Positions 23,414 to 33,809 of a stretch of 64,000 nucleotides of DNA are shown here, one piece after another. The stretch comes from Margaritispora aquatica (taxonomy: Eukaryota > Ascomycota > Leotiomycetes > Helotiales > Discinellaceae). The stretch is from the NCBI GenBank assembly GCA_007644065.1, contig VJWN01000003.1:868001-932000 (forward strand). Reading direction: 5' to 3'. The notes under the pieces are model-generated. The model did not search any database. It was given only the letters and a program-made list of their open reading frames with translations, and was not told the origin of the DNA. Numbering within the stretch: the stretch's first letter is position 1; each line of letters begins with the position of its first letter. The position numbers were made by a program, and so were the translations under genes.

Positions 23414-23765
23414 CAATAACATTGCGAAATTTCACCATCAGAAGATTGGAAAATGACAAACAACATGGACGACGAAAGTCTGAGTAATAATCGTAATTTT
23501 CGAACATTTCGAAATTTCCATCACGAGTCTTGGCAGGGAGCCGAAAGGCAAATACCAGGTCCCCTAGCTTATGTAAACAATCATGCACCCCACCACCACT
23601 AGTCCAAAAAGACGTTGGGCTGAGGCTGATAGAAGACACGAGAACGTAGCCTCATCGTTCATCATCAATCAATTGTATCGTAATCAACCACCGCCTACTC
23701 CAGGTACACGAGTACACGCCATCGTTTCCTACCTCCATATAAACACCCCCAAACCTCACTCCAAC

Positions 23766-24722
23766 ATGGCCTCCTCATCCTCCAACCCAGACCCAACAGA
23801 CGAATCCTCCTTCTCCAAAATGGACGAGAAAGACCCCACCCTCCTCGGCGCACACTGCCAATACACGTACTGCAACCAACTGGATTTCCTCCCCTTCCGC
23901 TGCTCCTCCTGCCACGGCACCTTCTGCCTGGACCACCGCTCCGAAACGGGACACGCATGTCCCAAAGCCGGCGCCTGGGCCGCGCAGCGCCGTCTCGCCG
24001 CCCTCGCAACACCCAGCCTGGGCGCGGGCAAGATGATGCAGGAGGTGCAGAAGCCCTGCGCGGATCCCAAGTGCAAGACCATCATCGGGACGAGTCTCTC
24101 GACCAGCGTTCACTGCGCGACCTGCAATCGCGATTACTGCCTCAAGCACCGCCTGAAAGAGGACCACGACTGCAAGAACCTGATCCCGATCGGGGCCCGC
24201 CCCGCCACGCGCTTCGATGCCCAGGCTGAGGGCGCGCGCGCCGCGTTCGGGAAGCTGAAGATGTGGGGGAATGCGCAGAAGGAAAAGGCCCTGTCGAGCA
24301 CCACGCGCATGCTGCCGAAGCCGAAACCGACGTCGACGGCTGCGCGGTTGGTCGCGGTCAATAATCTCAAGAAGACGGCCAAGGGCGACGAGAAGGTCTT
24401 GCCGCAGAATCGCATCTATGTCTCTGTAGAAGCGGAGGCGGAGACGACCAAGTCCAAGTTCCCGTCCGGTGCGTTTTACTATTCGAAAGATTGGGTAATA
24501 GGACGTGTCCTAGATGCCGCGGCGAAGAGCCTCCAGGTCCAGAATGTGAATAACCAGGGCATGGATGAGAAGGACAAATTGAGGGTCTTTCATGTTGAGG
24601 GGGGTAGACTGTTAGATTTCAGTGAGAAATTGGGTGCGTGTGTCGTGAGTGGGAATAAGATTGTGTTGTTGAGGGGGGTGGGTGCACCGGTGCCGGATCT
24701 GATTGATTTGACCAAGGCGTGA
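23766..24722 (+). CDS. AN1-type zinc finger protein, two fingers plus ubiquitin-like C-terminus (Cuz1/ZFAND1-like)
   Basis: A single exon of 318 residues from ATG 23766; a second Met at 23820 (MDEKDPTLLG) is an alternative start. Two AN1 fingers are clear: C-x4-C...CSSCHGTFCLDHRSETGHAC at about residues 35-65 and C-x4-C...HCATCNRDYCLKHRLKEDHDC at about 99-138. A basic linker (KPKPTSTAARLVAVNNLKK) precedes a ubiquitin-like region at the C-terminus (RIYVSVEAEAE...WVIGRVLDAAAKSLQV...VFHVEGGRLLDF). Yeast Cuz1 and human ZFAND1 link Cdc48/p97 to the proteasome under arsenite or proteotoxic stress. The role here is by family resemblance. The finger-coding half is GC-rich. It stands alone, with a repeat-rich spacer upstream. 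Confidence 0.9.
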   Translation: MASSSSNPDPTDESSFSKMDEKDPTLLGAHCQYTYCNQLDFLPFRCSSCHGTFCLDHRSETGHACPKAGAWAAQRRLAALATPSLGAGKMMQEVQKPCADPKCKTIIGTSLSTSVHCATCNRDYCLKHRLKEDHDCKNLIPIGARPATRFDAQAEGARAAFGKLKMWGNAQKEKALSSTTRMLPKPKPTSTAARLVAVNNLKKTAKGDEKVLPQNRIYVSVEAEAETTKSKFPSGAFYYSKDWVIGRVLDAAAKSLQVQNVNNQGMDEKDKLRVFHVEGGRLLDFSEKLGACVVSGNKIVLLRGVGAPVPDLIDLTKA

Positions 24723-25119
24723 GTGCATTTGCATGGCGGGGAGTATGGAGTATAGTGGAGAGTGAGGGAATTTAAACGGTGGGATACATTAGAGATATAT
24801 AGGGCGGACTGGCGCATCTGGTTGCATAGCATTGGCGTTCTGGTGGTTGCATAGGTACCTAGATGTCATCTCGGGTGTCATGTCATTAGCGAGGATCAAG
24901 CTATAGTGCTCCAGCGTTGCATAAATAATACCTCACATCAAGAAATTTACTCCGGTCTCGTTTATTTGCACTCTCCCTTCTCATTGAAAAGTCGTGAGTG
25001 AGGGAGGAGCTACTGTGCTTCGGCCTTATATAGACACTTTCGCTTATTTACAACTGAACATATATACCAACCTCTACCACCCCAATACTCAGCTCCCAGC
25101 TCCCAACTCACTTCCAACA
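24723..25119. other. Convergent 3' intergenic region
   Basis: About 400 bp of AT-rich sequence between two convergent genes, with one GGTACCTAG motif near 24856. No gene seen. Confidence 0.5.
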
Positions 25120-26779
25120 TCAAAACGCAATCTCAATAACTTCCCCGCCCTCCACCGGCCTCCCAACCATAACCTTCGCCCTACCCTCGCCCTCACCCTC
25201 CCCCAAAACCATCACAATCCCAAACAGCGTCGCCAGTCCCAACGCTCCTTCCCCGGCTCCCTTCCCGCCACGACAAATGCCCGCCCCATGTACGCCCACC
25301 ACCTCATCCTTCAGCCACGCCTCCACGACACCCTCATCAGGCTCCTCGCCCTTGCTGGTCCTCTCAGCGAGGAACTCGCTAATCCGCTCAAAGCGGAACC
25401 GTGTGTCGGGTAGCCAGTCGTCGATTTCGATCACGCTGGATAAGTGCGGGAGGAGGTAGTGGTTTGTGTGGACTACCGTCCCCGTCCCCTTCTCCTGGTT
25501 GTTCATCTCCAATAACACCACGTCCACAGCACTACACTCCACGCCCGTACCGCCCGTGCTATCAGCGACTAGAATATGGCACGCGCTCGCGACGCCCTCT
25601 GTCTCCAGCAGGTTTACGGCATGCGCGCGCGATGGTGATTCGAGAACGCTGCGGAGTGCGAGATGGCATGGTAGTTTCGTGTAGGAGATCCCGCGCGCCT
25701 TGATGGCGTTCAGCGTGCAGCCTACGCTGTGGGAGTTCAGGCCTATCTTGCCGATTATGCCGGCTTCGGTTATCATGTGGATTTTGAGCGCTGGGGTAGA
25801 TGGGCTGGCGGGAGAGGGAGAGTGAAGGTGGGTTATGTGGAGGGAGATGAGGTTTTCGGCTTGTCTGGGGAGAGGGAGGTGTTAGTTGGTGAGTTTGTTG
25901 ATTTGTGGGTAGATGGAGATGGGTAGGATATAGCTCGCTTAGCTTCAGGAGTACTTTGAGAGCGTTTGTATGATTGTGATAAGTAGTTGTGAACAGGTTG
26001 AGGTTTGCGTAAGGGGAGATGATTAGGTAGGGATGATGAAGGAGATTTGGAGATTGAAGGTTGAAAAGTGAGATATGAGATATGGAATATGATGCATGGT
26101 TGAAACTTGAATGTGAACGGGGGAAGGAAGTTGGGAGAAATGAAATGGAGCGCGACGTACTCGGTATTCCAGTCCCAATTTTGAGCCAGAATGCTCTTCG
26201 TCTTGCCTTTCCATGACAGTGCCGTGCAGCCATCTGAGAAATTTCCAAAGGCGATTTCAGTTCGTACCTAGTTGTGTTGAGTCAGCAATTTGCTCCTCTA
26301 CTGGCATATAAAAATCAAAGGCCAAGTTGTAGTCGAGAATACTTCCCCCCATTGCGGATTTCTTTTCGCCAGCACTTAGAGCGGTAAGGACAAAGGTTTC
26401 TCACCCGTCCTCACATCTCGTCTCGTCCCAAACACACCACTCACAACCTCGCCAAGCAAAGATCCAAGGAAAACTTCCAACTCACATTCAACGCCAAAAT
26501 ATCCGCATACTCCACCACCTCCCCTTTTCCTTCCCCTTTCAGGCTCTCACTAGCGCCCCTCGCCACGCCCTCCATCTCCTCTACATACCGCGGCCACCGC
26601 TCCACCAAGTACGGCTGATACAACAACGCGAACTCCCGTACTTCAGCCCATGACATGTTGCATTTTTGCTGGAAGAGGTTGCGGTAGAAGGCGATGCAGC
26701 GGACGATGAGAGGCGAGGCTTGGAGGCCGTGTTGGTGCCCTATTTCGGCGGGCGTGCCGGAGGCGGTTACGTGAAGCAT
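25120..26779 (-). CDS. C45-family acyltransferase/peptidase, isopenicillin-N acyltransferase-like
   Basis: Exons 26486..26779, 26161..26267 and 25120..25864 join in frame to 381 residues. Introns of 218 and 296 nt are longer than most here, but end GTGAGT...CTAG and GTACGT...CCCAG. The N-terminal ASGTPAEIGHQHGLQA region, the autoprocessing site DGCTALSW (Cys112 as nucleophile) and AQNWDWN/TEQAENLISLHI identify the acyl-CoA:6-aminopenicillanic acid acyltransferase-like (AAT, IAL) Ntn-hydrolase family. Members self-cleave before the Cys to give two subunits. In penicillin producers the enzyme swaps the isopenicillin N side chain in peroxisomes; most fungi carry such homologues without making penicillin. 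The C-terminus (EVIEIAF) has no peroxisomal ARL/SKL-type signal. No other beta-lactam gene is nearby, so a penicillin role is not supported. Confidence 0.85.
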
Positions 26780-27413
26780 TTTGGGGGAGGGTGAGGGGGG
26801 TTGAGTTGGTGGTGGATTTGTGAGTGTGTGAGATGTGGAGGGTGAATGTGATTCGGGGGGGTGAATTCTTGGGCTGGCGATGAGAAGTTTATGACGGTGG
26901 AGTTCCGAGAGCTTAAATTTGATGAATATCCAATTTAATAGATTGAGGATGGAAAACTAAAAGGAAACGCCTATGTGCAATGGACAATGAAGACACGAGA
27001 TGTGAAGTGATGTGAAGTTCAAGCAAATATATGACACCCCACTCTTCATAGACCACCCTCTAGGCCGGGACTAGTGATTCCTAGTCCATCTCCTGGAAAT
27101 AATCATTTAAAACAGAAACAAAAACAGTGAAGATGGCAAAAGAGATATAAATTCTGAAAAAAATCACAAGTTATAACTTTATGGAGTTGTGAGAGGAAGT
27201 AATGTTGATATCAATTGACGAGCTTCCCAATTGAGCTTGAATTAGGCATCCCACCCCCCATGTCGGCGTGAGATGAGTCGAAGTGAGCAGCAAGCAATCT
27301 CTCGTAAGCTTCCATGCTCAGAAAAGACAAGAGATAAGAGACAAAGACTTCTTATAAAGCTTTGAGTCGAGTGGATAGGCTTCCATAACTCGTACGTGAT
27401 TCCATAGCCAGCA
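26780..27413. other. Divergent intergenic region
   Basis: 634 bp between the minus-strand acyltransferase and the plus-strand GNAT start; presumably both promoters. No gene or repeat recognised. Confidence 0.5.
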
Positions 27414-28157
27414 ATGGCCTGCCCAGATACCCCAGAGATATCTATCGAGCTTCAAGGCCCTCCAGGACAACTCATACACGCATATAATGTCGAGCTCCCA
27501 GCTCTAGATCCCTTGCAAGCTTCCACAATACCGCGCATATACCGAGATTCCATGCATATTCGCGAGCAGGTCTTCGTGCGAACATTAACAGCCGTTCCTC
27601 TTAAACACCACCAGGACCGCGACGATGCCCGTTCCTGCCACTGGGTCCTTTATACTTCCACTTCTCCCACACAGAAGACGCCAATAGGCACAATTCGCCT
27701 GGTACCATACCCAACATATCCTCATCCTCCACCTGGAGCAAGCTACACTGCTCCGACAGACGATGTGCCTGGACTGGATGCGGAGACTTTGTTCTCTGCC
27801 CCGTTGCCAAAGTATGAGATTGATAGGTCGACTAGTCTACATGATGGAATAGAGCCGTATGTCAAGCTTGGGAGGATGTGTGTCCTTGAGGAGTATCGAG
27901 GGAAGAGATGCGCGAATTTGTTGGTCCAGAGTGCTTTGGAGTGGGCGAGGACGCATCCAAATTTCTCGGTAGATGGCATGGAGGCTGGTGAGAGGGAGAA
28001 GATCCCAAAGTGGAAGGGTCTGGTGTGTATCCATGCGAGTGTGAAAGCCGTGGGTATGTGGAAGAGAAGCGGGTTTGTGGTGGATGAGAGTATGGGTAGA
28101 TGGTTCGAGGGCGGTATGGAACATGTTGGTATGTTCTGTCGAGTCAAAATCGAGTGA
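27414..28157 (+). CDS. GNAT-family N-acetyltransferase
   Basis: A single-exon gene of 247 residues starting MACPDTPEISIELQGP. The beta-strand and arginine pattern of the donor site is clear: IGTIRLVPYP in the beta4 region, then YVKLGRMCVLEEYRGKRCANLLVQSALEWA (motif A, R-G-x-x-x form) at about residues 149-178, and VCIHASVKAVGMWKRSGFVVD closing the fold. A proline-rich insert (YPHPPPGASYTAPTDD) sits between strands. The segment IYRDSMHIREQVFV resembles fungal GNATs that act on small amines or sugars. Substrate unknown. It converges with the Fta1-like gene, 183 bp apart. Confidence 0.85.
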   Translation: MACPDTPEISIELQGPPGQLIHAYNVELPALDPLQASTIPRIYRDSMHIREQVFVRTLTAVPLKHHQDRDDARSCHWVLYTSTSPTQKTPIGTIRLVPYPTYPHPPPGASYTAPTDDVPGLDAETLFSAPLPKYEIDRSTSLHDGIEPYVKLGRMCVLEEYRGKRCANLLVQSALEWARTHPNFSVDGMEAGEREKIPKWKGLVCIHASVKAVGMWKRSGFVVDESMGRWFEGGMEHVGMFCRVKIE

Positions 28158-28340
28158 TTATAAGAAGCCGCTGAGACGCAATACGACCTTTTATTATGGT
28201 GTAATAACAAGAAATGTCCTCCAAGGGCTTTGCTGAGAACATCGGACTGTTGTCTCGGTTGCAGGATGTTAAGCCTGTATCAGACCTTAGAGATCGCTGC
28301 GGATCCGCCAAGAAGAAATCTATACAAAGTTGTTGAATTC

Positions 28341-29381
28341 TCAAGTCCTTCTGTCCTCTCCAGTAAGGGGACCATGTGCAGCAGCCGTAATCAAACCATG
28401 AATCAACCTCCTCATAGCACGACTCTGGCTATTCTCACCATCATCAGCACCCGTCGGCTGAGGAATCTTGATCTTCCCCTCCCCAGCACCAATCGTAAAA
28501 GCCTTACAGCTAATCTTTTGAATCTTGACCCTTTCATGAGACAAATCCATCGCCATGTGCTTCTTGACATACTTCGCAAGCGCATCGAAGAACGGCGACC
28601 TCCCCGCTTCTTCCCGTCCCAGCCGTTCTCCTTGGACGATCATGTTCGGTACATCCTCTTTGGCAATACTGATATCGATGGATTTCAGCTGACCACCAGG
28701 GATGTCGAAGCCGATGGTGATGAGAACCTCTCTGACTGTAGCTTTCAGCGTTCTACTCCGCTCTGAAAAACCCATGGTCTCATCACCGTCCCCAATCGAA
28801 ACCTCTGAGATGTAATTCTCAAATGTGTCGACGATGAACCCACTCGACAGATGAAGCGGCGAGATACGCACATCGAAAGTACCCGTCAGAAAGGTAATGA
28901 AAGCATCTCGCAACGGCGGTGCCATCCTCGTCATCATAAGCGGAAACCTTTGCGGTCCAGCCAGATCCTCTCTCATAGTCATGACCGATCCATCCACATT
29001 CCCCCGATCATTTCTTAGGAGTAAAGCAGTATAAATAGCCTGCTCATAAGTGACCGTGACAATCGTGCCCCTACTCGCAGCTAACATGACCGTTTCGTCT
29101 TCATTCTCAAGCTGCGTCCTGTCCTCTGCGCTCCATGCTTCTTCCTCGAGAAGAATTCTCCATGTCACGGATTGCAATGAGCCCACACCTGCTAGTGCAC
29201 TGCTCTCTGGTGCCAGGTTGACGCGCACGCCTCTCAGTACTTCACCGGCTAGTATATCTCGAAAGCGCTGCGCATATTGGCGAAGGGTTTCGCTGTGGAG
29301 AGGAAGGTCAATATTCAGTCGATGTAGCTGAAATGTTGTGTTATATAGAGGGTAGATGGGAGTAGCTCTTCTTTGAGCCAT
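28341..29381 (-). CDS. Probable Sim4-complex kinetochore subunit Fta1 (CENP-L family)
   Basis: A single exon of 346 residues from ATG 29381. The N-terminal segment YNTTFQLHRLNIDLPLHSE...LRQYAQRFRDILAGEVLRGVRVNL matches what I know of fungal Fta1 proteins, the CENP-L counterparts of the inner-kinetochore COMA/Sim4 (CCAN) complex. The rest is an alpha/beta fold with VTVTYEQAIYTALLL and DIPGGQLKSIDISIAKEDVP. The C-terminal part includes FFDALAKYVKKHMAMDLSHERVKIQKISCKAF. If correct, it works at centromeres. The family call rests on the N-terminal resemblance, so another fast-evolving nuclear protein cannot be excluded. It converges with the GNAT gene downstream. Confidence 0.65.
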   Translation of the reverse strand: MAQRRATPIYPLYNTTFQLHRLNIDLPLHSETLRQYAQRFRDILAGEVLRGVRVNLAPESSALAGVGSLQSVTWRILLEEEAWSAEDRTQLENEDETVMLAASRGTIVTVTYEQAIYTALLLRNDRGNVDGSVMTMREDLAGPQRFPLMMTRMAPPLRDAFITFLTGTFDVRISPLHLSSGFIVDTFENYISEVSIGDGDETMGFSERSRTLKATVREVLITIGFDIPGGQLKSIDISIAKEDVPNMIVQGERLGREEAGRSPFFDALAKYVKKHMAMDLSHERVKIQKISCKAFTIGAGEGKIKIPQPTGADDGENSQSRAMRRLIHGLITAAAHGPLTGEDRRT

Positions 29382-30185
29382 TCTTGATGATCAATTGACT
29401 GAATGCAATTGATATCAGTTGAGCTCTTGATCTAGCCAACTTACGAAGAGGTTTGAGACGCGTTGCGGGGTCGGGTCGACGCGACTTTTCGTGAGTTTGC
29501 CAAGCCCCTCAACTAGTCATACGGTTATACGTATCTAGGTAGGTATAAAGTGATTTTCTCAAGGCTTAAAGATGTGGTCCTCTGTTGAGTCTAGTTTATG
29601 TTACTTGGGTCTGTGGTTTACTATCATGAGGCATCTTCCGAATCACTTGGTCGCTCAAGATACTGTAAATTTCTATAACTATATAAAAATACACCTATAA
29701 TTTACACCCTATGAGACAACGAGCCCAGCTATACGATTATATTAGTCAAATTCATCTCAAGCTCCTTCTCTCATCTCTTTGGTTGACAGCCGCCATCTAG
29801 CTTCTGCAGAAATCTGTTATGCGCTGTTTGCCTTCACACCTTCTTAACTGTATGGTCTCAGCTACTAGGAATAACTAGACGTCTCTTCATCAGGCGATCT
29901 GCTCCTGATCAGCGGTCTGGAAGGGTTTGTACTGTGGTATCCATCGTCAAGGGGAAAACTGCTGATATTTCATCATGTCTCCATGACCATACCATGGTTT
30001 AGACAGGGGACAGATACATGGTCCTGCTCCCCGTAAAGCTCCCAAGACTGGGTTGGGTAACTGGGACGGAAGCTAGACCATAGGATGGTGGGACAATGAT
30101 TTTACTCGATTGCGTACTTATATGCCCAGACCACAGTGATTTTTTGTTTCCAGCGATCCTAGACCTGTTTTCATTGCAGGCCTGA
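29382..30185. other. Intergenic, no gene recognised
   Basis: About 800 bp upstream of the Fta1-like gene and downstream of PPT2. It contains TATCTAGGTAGGTATA near 29530. The rest is AT-rich without a credible coding frame. Confidence 0.5.
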
Positions 30186-31107
30186 CTATGAAGTTGGGGC
30201 GAGGCACACAGCGGTAGCATAATCGCCATCATGGCTGATGCTAATCCTGACTTCTTGGCCATCCTCCCACTTACCACCCTCGGGGATGACCACAGCAACT
30301 GGTGGCCTAGATCCTGCTGTATCTGTATCGGTCGTAGCTGGAAGGATAACAATACGATGGTAGGTCAATCGCTCACCATGATGTGCTTTCATTATTGCTT
30401 CCTTAGCTGCAAAGCTGTTTTCAGAACAGACGTCAGCAAGACCGTATAAGCACGACATGCGCAAGAAGTACATACCGGCCAGCCATGAAACCTGCTGCAG
30501 CTAGTAACCGGCCTTTTGCAACTTTTACGCTAATTTCGTATTCTGCGACCATCTCTAGTAGATCCTTTAGACCCTCGTCTGCGATTTTGGATCCCGTCTG
30601 CGAATATGGCAGAGGGGGATTCTGAGGCGCAGGCTTGACTATTTCCTCAACCATATCTCGAGACAGACTTGATTCCCCAACTGTGACTTGAGTGTTTTTA
30701 GATGTCGAACTGAAAGTATCCTTATCTGAAGAAATTATCGCGTCCTTTACCTGAATTCGAAAAATGCCATTCTGTTTTCGTTTCTCCAGTCGAAAATTTC
30801 GAAGCCAATCAACAGGCTCACCCTTTTCCCTAGCCCTCTGGCGTTCAAGGCAATGTGATAATTCAGCTGTCGAGATATAAAGTGCCATTCGTTTCGCATC
30901 AATATCCTTCCGCCGCTGAAAGTTTTCTATCCATCGCTTCACAGGGTTTTCGGCTTTGAGATGATATTTTTTGCATTCTTCAGCTGTAAGTATGCGTCGC
31001 AAGAATTTAAGACCGGCACCGTTGGAACCACAGAGTATCTTGTAAATCCGAGGGATCGAACATATATCTGTGCCAATATTCAATGGCAATGGAAAGGGTT
31101 TGGGCAT
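30186..31107 (-). CDS. PPT2: Holo-[acyl-carrier-protein] synthase, Ppt2-like 4'-phosphopantetheinyl transferase
   Basis: Exons 30476..31107 and 30186..30414, split by a GTATGT...AACAG intron, join in frame to 286 residues from ATG 31107 (MPKPFPLPLNIGTDICSI). The AcpS-type signature NIGTDICSIPRI carries the metal-binding Asp. The second signature GRFAAKEAIMKA, holding the Glu of the WxxKEA motif, is formed across the splice. A C-terminal SISHDGDYATAVCLAP carries the CoA-binding His. Fungal members transfer phosphopantetheine from CoA to the mitochondrial acyl carrier protein needed for lipoate synthesis and respiratory complexes. A long, variable, charged insert (about residues 70-190) separates the motifs, as is usual in fungal forms. 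It has no obvious classical targeting peptide. A TAGGTAGGTA motif lies some 35 bp upstream of the ATG. Confidence 0.88.
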
Positions 31108-31635
31108 TTTGAATCGCGTTGTCAAGATCTTGACTCCGACGCCTAGGTAGGTATAACTGTGAGGAGAGGAGCAGCGCGATCAAATTGAAGATCTCAGTAT
31201 GCTTGTACTGTATGATTGTATCTGCGCACAAGGTTTCTTCCTCCCTTGACATGGATGTGCTGTGTTCGAAAGCTGTAGTTGAACATGCCTTCAATTCAGT
31301 AATGTCTGAATGGGATGGGTCTCAAAGGAGCTTGGGCCACTTTCGCCCGTATATTTAATGAATACGAATACGATAATTATTTAGGCTCACGTCCTTCGAA
31401 TTTACAAGAGAAAGAAAGGTATGATTACTTTAAATTCTACACAAGTTTGTAGGATCGCTTGTAAGAAAAAAGTGTCGACTAACATGAAGATCAATCAATG
31501 TAAGCAAACATTCTCTACCAACCCTTCAGCCGCCAACATCACCATAATCATCAAGCCCAATTCATATTCCTTCTTTCATGAACATACGCCATTCCTCGTC
31601 ACAGTCAATTGTTACAATTAGTTTGCCATCAGACC
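31108..31635. other. Intergenic: PPT2 upstream and DUF1774 downstream
   Basis: 528 bp. It has CCTAGGTAGGTATA at about 31142..31155, directly upstream of PPT2. No gene recognised. Confidence 0.5.
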
Positions 31636-32686
31636 TTAGGACGTCGGGTTCTCGCCCGTCTGCTGTCGGTTATCTTCCAAAAGTGGCGCCCTCTCCAGAT
31701 CCTCGGGAACAACAGATTGTTCTCTTCTCAAGATGAGCTCTTTGCCAAACAAGGCAGGTATACCAATGACGAGTGTTGGAATAAACAGAAGCGTCATAAT
31801 GGCGAAGGCGGATCTCCATTGCGAGACGTTTTTGCCTATGAGCAATTGCTCTACTCCAAGTGATACACATAATATACTCAGCGCAAAACTCATTGTATAA
31901 TCCTGGACGAGTCAAGATTAACATTTTCCAAGTGACAAATGAGAAGAGATTACCTGGAAAAAGAACAAGAAAACCCAGCCGAAAATCAAGATTGCCCATG
32001 TTGAGAGGAATGTAAGAACATGAGCCAGAATTTCATGTGGGTGTATAGCAAAAGCACCATTCCAGAATAAGGCTACAAACGTCCAGGCAAGGGGGCCAGC
32101 AGTAACTGGTACATGGATGATCCGAGGATATGTATTGTGTCCAAAATACACGATCATCAGGTTGCAGAAGTTGATGACCAGAAGTACTTCAGCCCACAGG
32201 AAGTGTTCTTTAATGAAAAGGAAAATGAAGCAGAGCATTGCGATGTTACTGAAGATGAAGTGACTTCCGACACCAACAGCGGCCTGGACATCTTCTCTGA
32301 AGGGTGAAATCAAGTGATATATATACGCAATTTGAAAAGCGAAAAGGAGAAGCCTTCGTCATTTTCAGTAAAAAGGCCAAGCAGGAACACAGCCTACGAC
32401 TCACCAGTAGATTGTTGTTACAAAAGGACTTAGTGAGAACAGCGTATAGTAACCCTCGTTAATCATCCAAATTGTTTTAGCTCCCTTCTCTTTAGCTCTG
32501 TCGGGCATGCCAACGGTATAGTATAAGCTGACCAGGGCATTGAGAATCCAAGAGAATAGAGTCATGACCTTATAAGTCCAAACTGCTTGGATATCATGAT
32601 TCTGCCCATCAAATGGATTTTCTGATAGAGAGTTAGCTTCTTCAACTGTGTCCAGGAATAAGCTTACCAGAAGATACGGAGGGCAT
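31636..32686 (-). CDS. DUF1774-family fungal integral membrane protein
   Basis: Exons 32668..32686, 32405..32621, 31954..32353 and 31636..31902 join in frame to 300 residues. The first coding exon is only 19 nt (MPSVSS plus one base), joined by GTAAGC...ATCAG to ENPFDGQNHDI. About seven hydrophobic helices follow (VMTLFSWILNALVSLYYTV, SLSPFVTTIYWLLLFAFQIAYIYHL, IFSNIAMLCFIFLFI, WAEVLLVINFCNLMIVYF, HVLTFLSTWAILIFGWVFLFFF, AIMTLLFIPTLVIGIPALF). The signature RIIHVPVTAGPLAWTFVALFWNGA marks the fungal DUF1774 family, of unknown function. The C-terminus is short and hydrophilic. A hydrophobic open frame upstream (32737..32979) is not needed for the model. Confidence 0.8.
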
Positions 32687-33809
32687 TTTGGAACCTTTTG
32701 GGCAATGCTCTTCTTCAATATCTTAAACTCGAAGCCTTATATATCGTGAAAGGTTTTGAAAGGGTAAAACATTCTGGTGAGCAAAGAACGGAGTGTTGAG
32801 TTCGGAATGAAGAAGACTAACGAAAAAAGATTGAGGGTAGACAGGATGGTCAGATAATTGCCAATGAAGAAGGAGGGAAGAACAAATGTGATGGAAACAG
32901 CAACTGCTTTGATTGTCAAGAGGGTGAGGAAGTAGCTATCTACAAATATGACGTAGCTGTAAAATACTTCTCTTCTCACTTACGATCTCGAGAGCACTCA
33001 TTGAAGATATCCGTACCTTACGATTACCCGTCAACTTCAAGATACTATCGAAATCAACATTCATTGAGGAGGTTCTTAGCTATAGATCCTAATAGAAGAG
33101 AGCTTCGGCGGTGATGTTAAGAAATTCCATAACTTAGAAGTTTGAACTGCTACATATAGATACTATGGTAGTATAGTTCTTGGTAGTTGACCACAGAGGT
33201 GGAGGAAACGGACTGTCTCGTGCTTTCGCCCTGTGTAGGTAATCTACCTAACTCTGTCAAACCAGAACAGAAAACGAGATAATTGCCACATGAGTACAAC
33301 GCCTCCTGTAAACCTAGAATGTGTCCAATTGTTTCACACAATTTGAAACTAAATCAAACGAAGAAAGACATGACTTGTGATATTGTCGTAGATTTATTAA
33401 GGTAATGTGAGAAGAGGCTCAAGTTGCCTTAGATGAAGTTAGACTGGACTAAGCTCAGGTCGTCCTTATAAGGACCTTAAGATTTTATCTACCTTACTTT
33501 AAACGAGTAGGAACTGGATGAGAAAGAGGTCGTTCTGGTTTACTGTACGTACCTCATTTCTGAATCATGGCTCGGATCATCCCGGTCATCACACGAAAGA
33601 TGCGCTAAGAGTACTCCGTAGCGAGTGCAAGCAGCCAAGCAAGCTACCATATCCCTGAACCTGGTAGACCCTCGAGCTGACGTCTCGATCACTGAAGCAG
33701 TAGCCTTGACAACTGAGGTGGACTTGCGATTACGGCTATAAACAACCAAACATCCCCTCTTTACCTACCACCGTCACCACCTACCAACCTTACCATACAA
33801 ATCACAAAC
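32687..33809. other. Divergent intergenic region
   Basis: About 1.1 kb between the DUF1774 gene and the aminopeptidase gene. A T-rich minus-strand open frame (32737..32979) looks non-coding. TTTACCTACC and CACCTACCAACC motifs sit directly upstream of the aminopeptidase start. No gene recognised. Confidence 0.5.

Larger units (their letters stand above)
21097..23765. other. 2.7-kb low-complexity intergenic region
   Basis: No gene recognised on either strand. It holds G/T-rich repeats (22110..22170), GACGGT/GACAGT repeats (22410..22451), TCTA/TCTG tracts near 22790..22820 and an A22 run (23392..23413). The open frames present have only repeat-derived composition. Confidence 0.55.

Noticed and set aside
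32737..32979. Hydrophobic minus-strand open frame upstream of the DUF1774 gene
   Set aside because: It begins without ATG, ends in a stop and is not needed. The 19-nt first exon explains the start, and the hydrophobicity follows from T-rich sequence.
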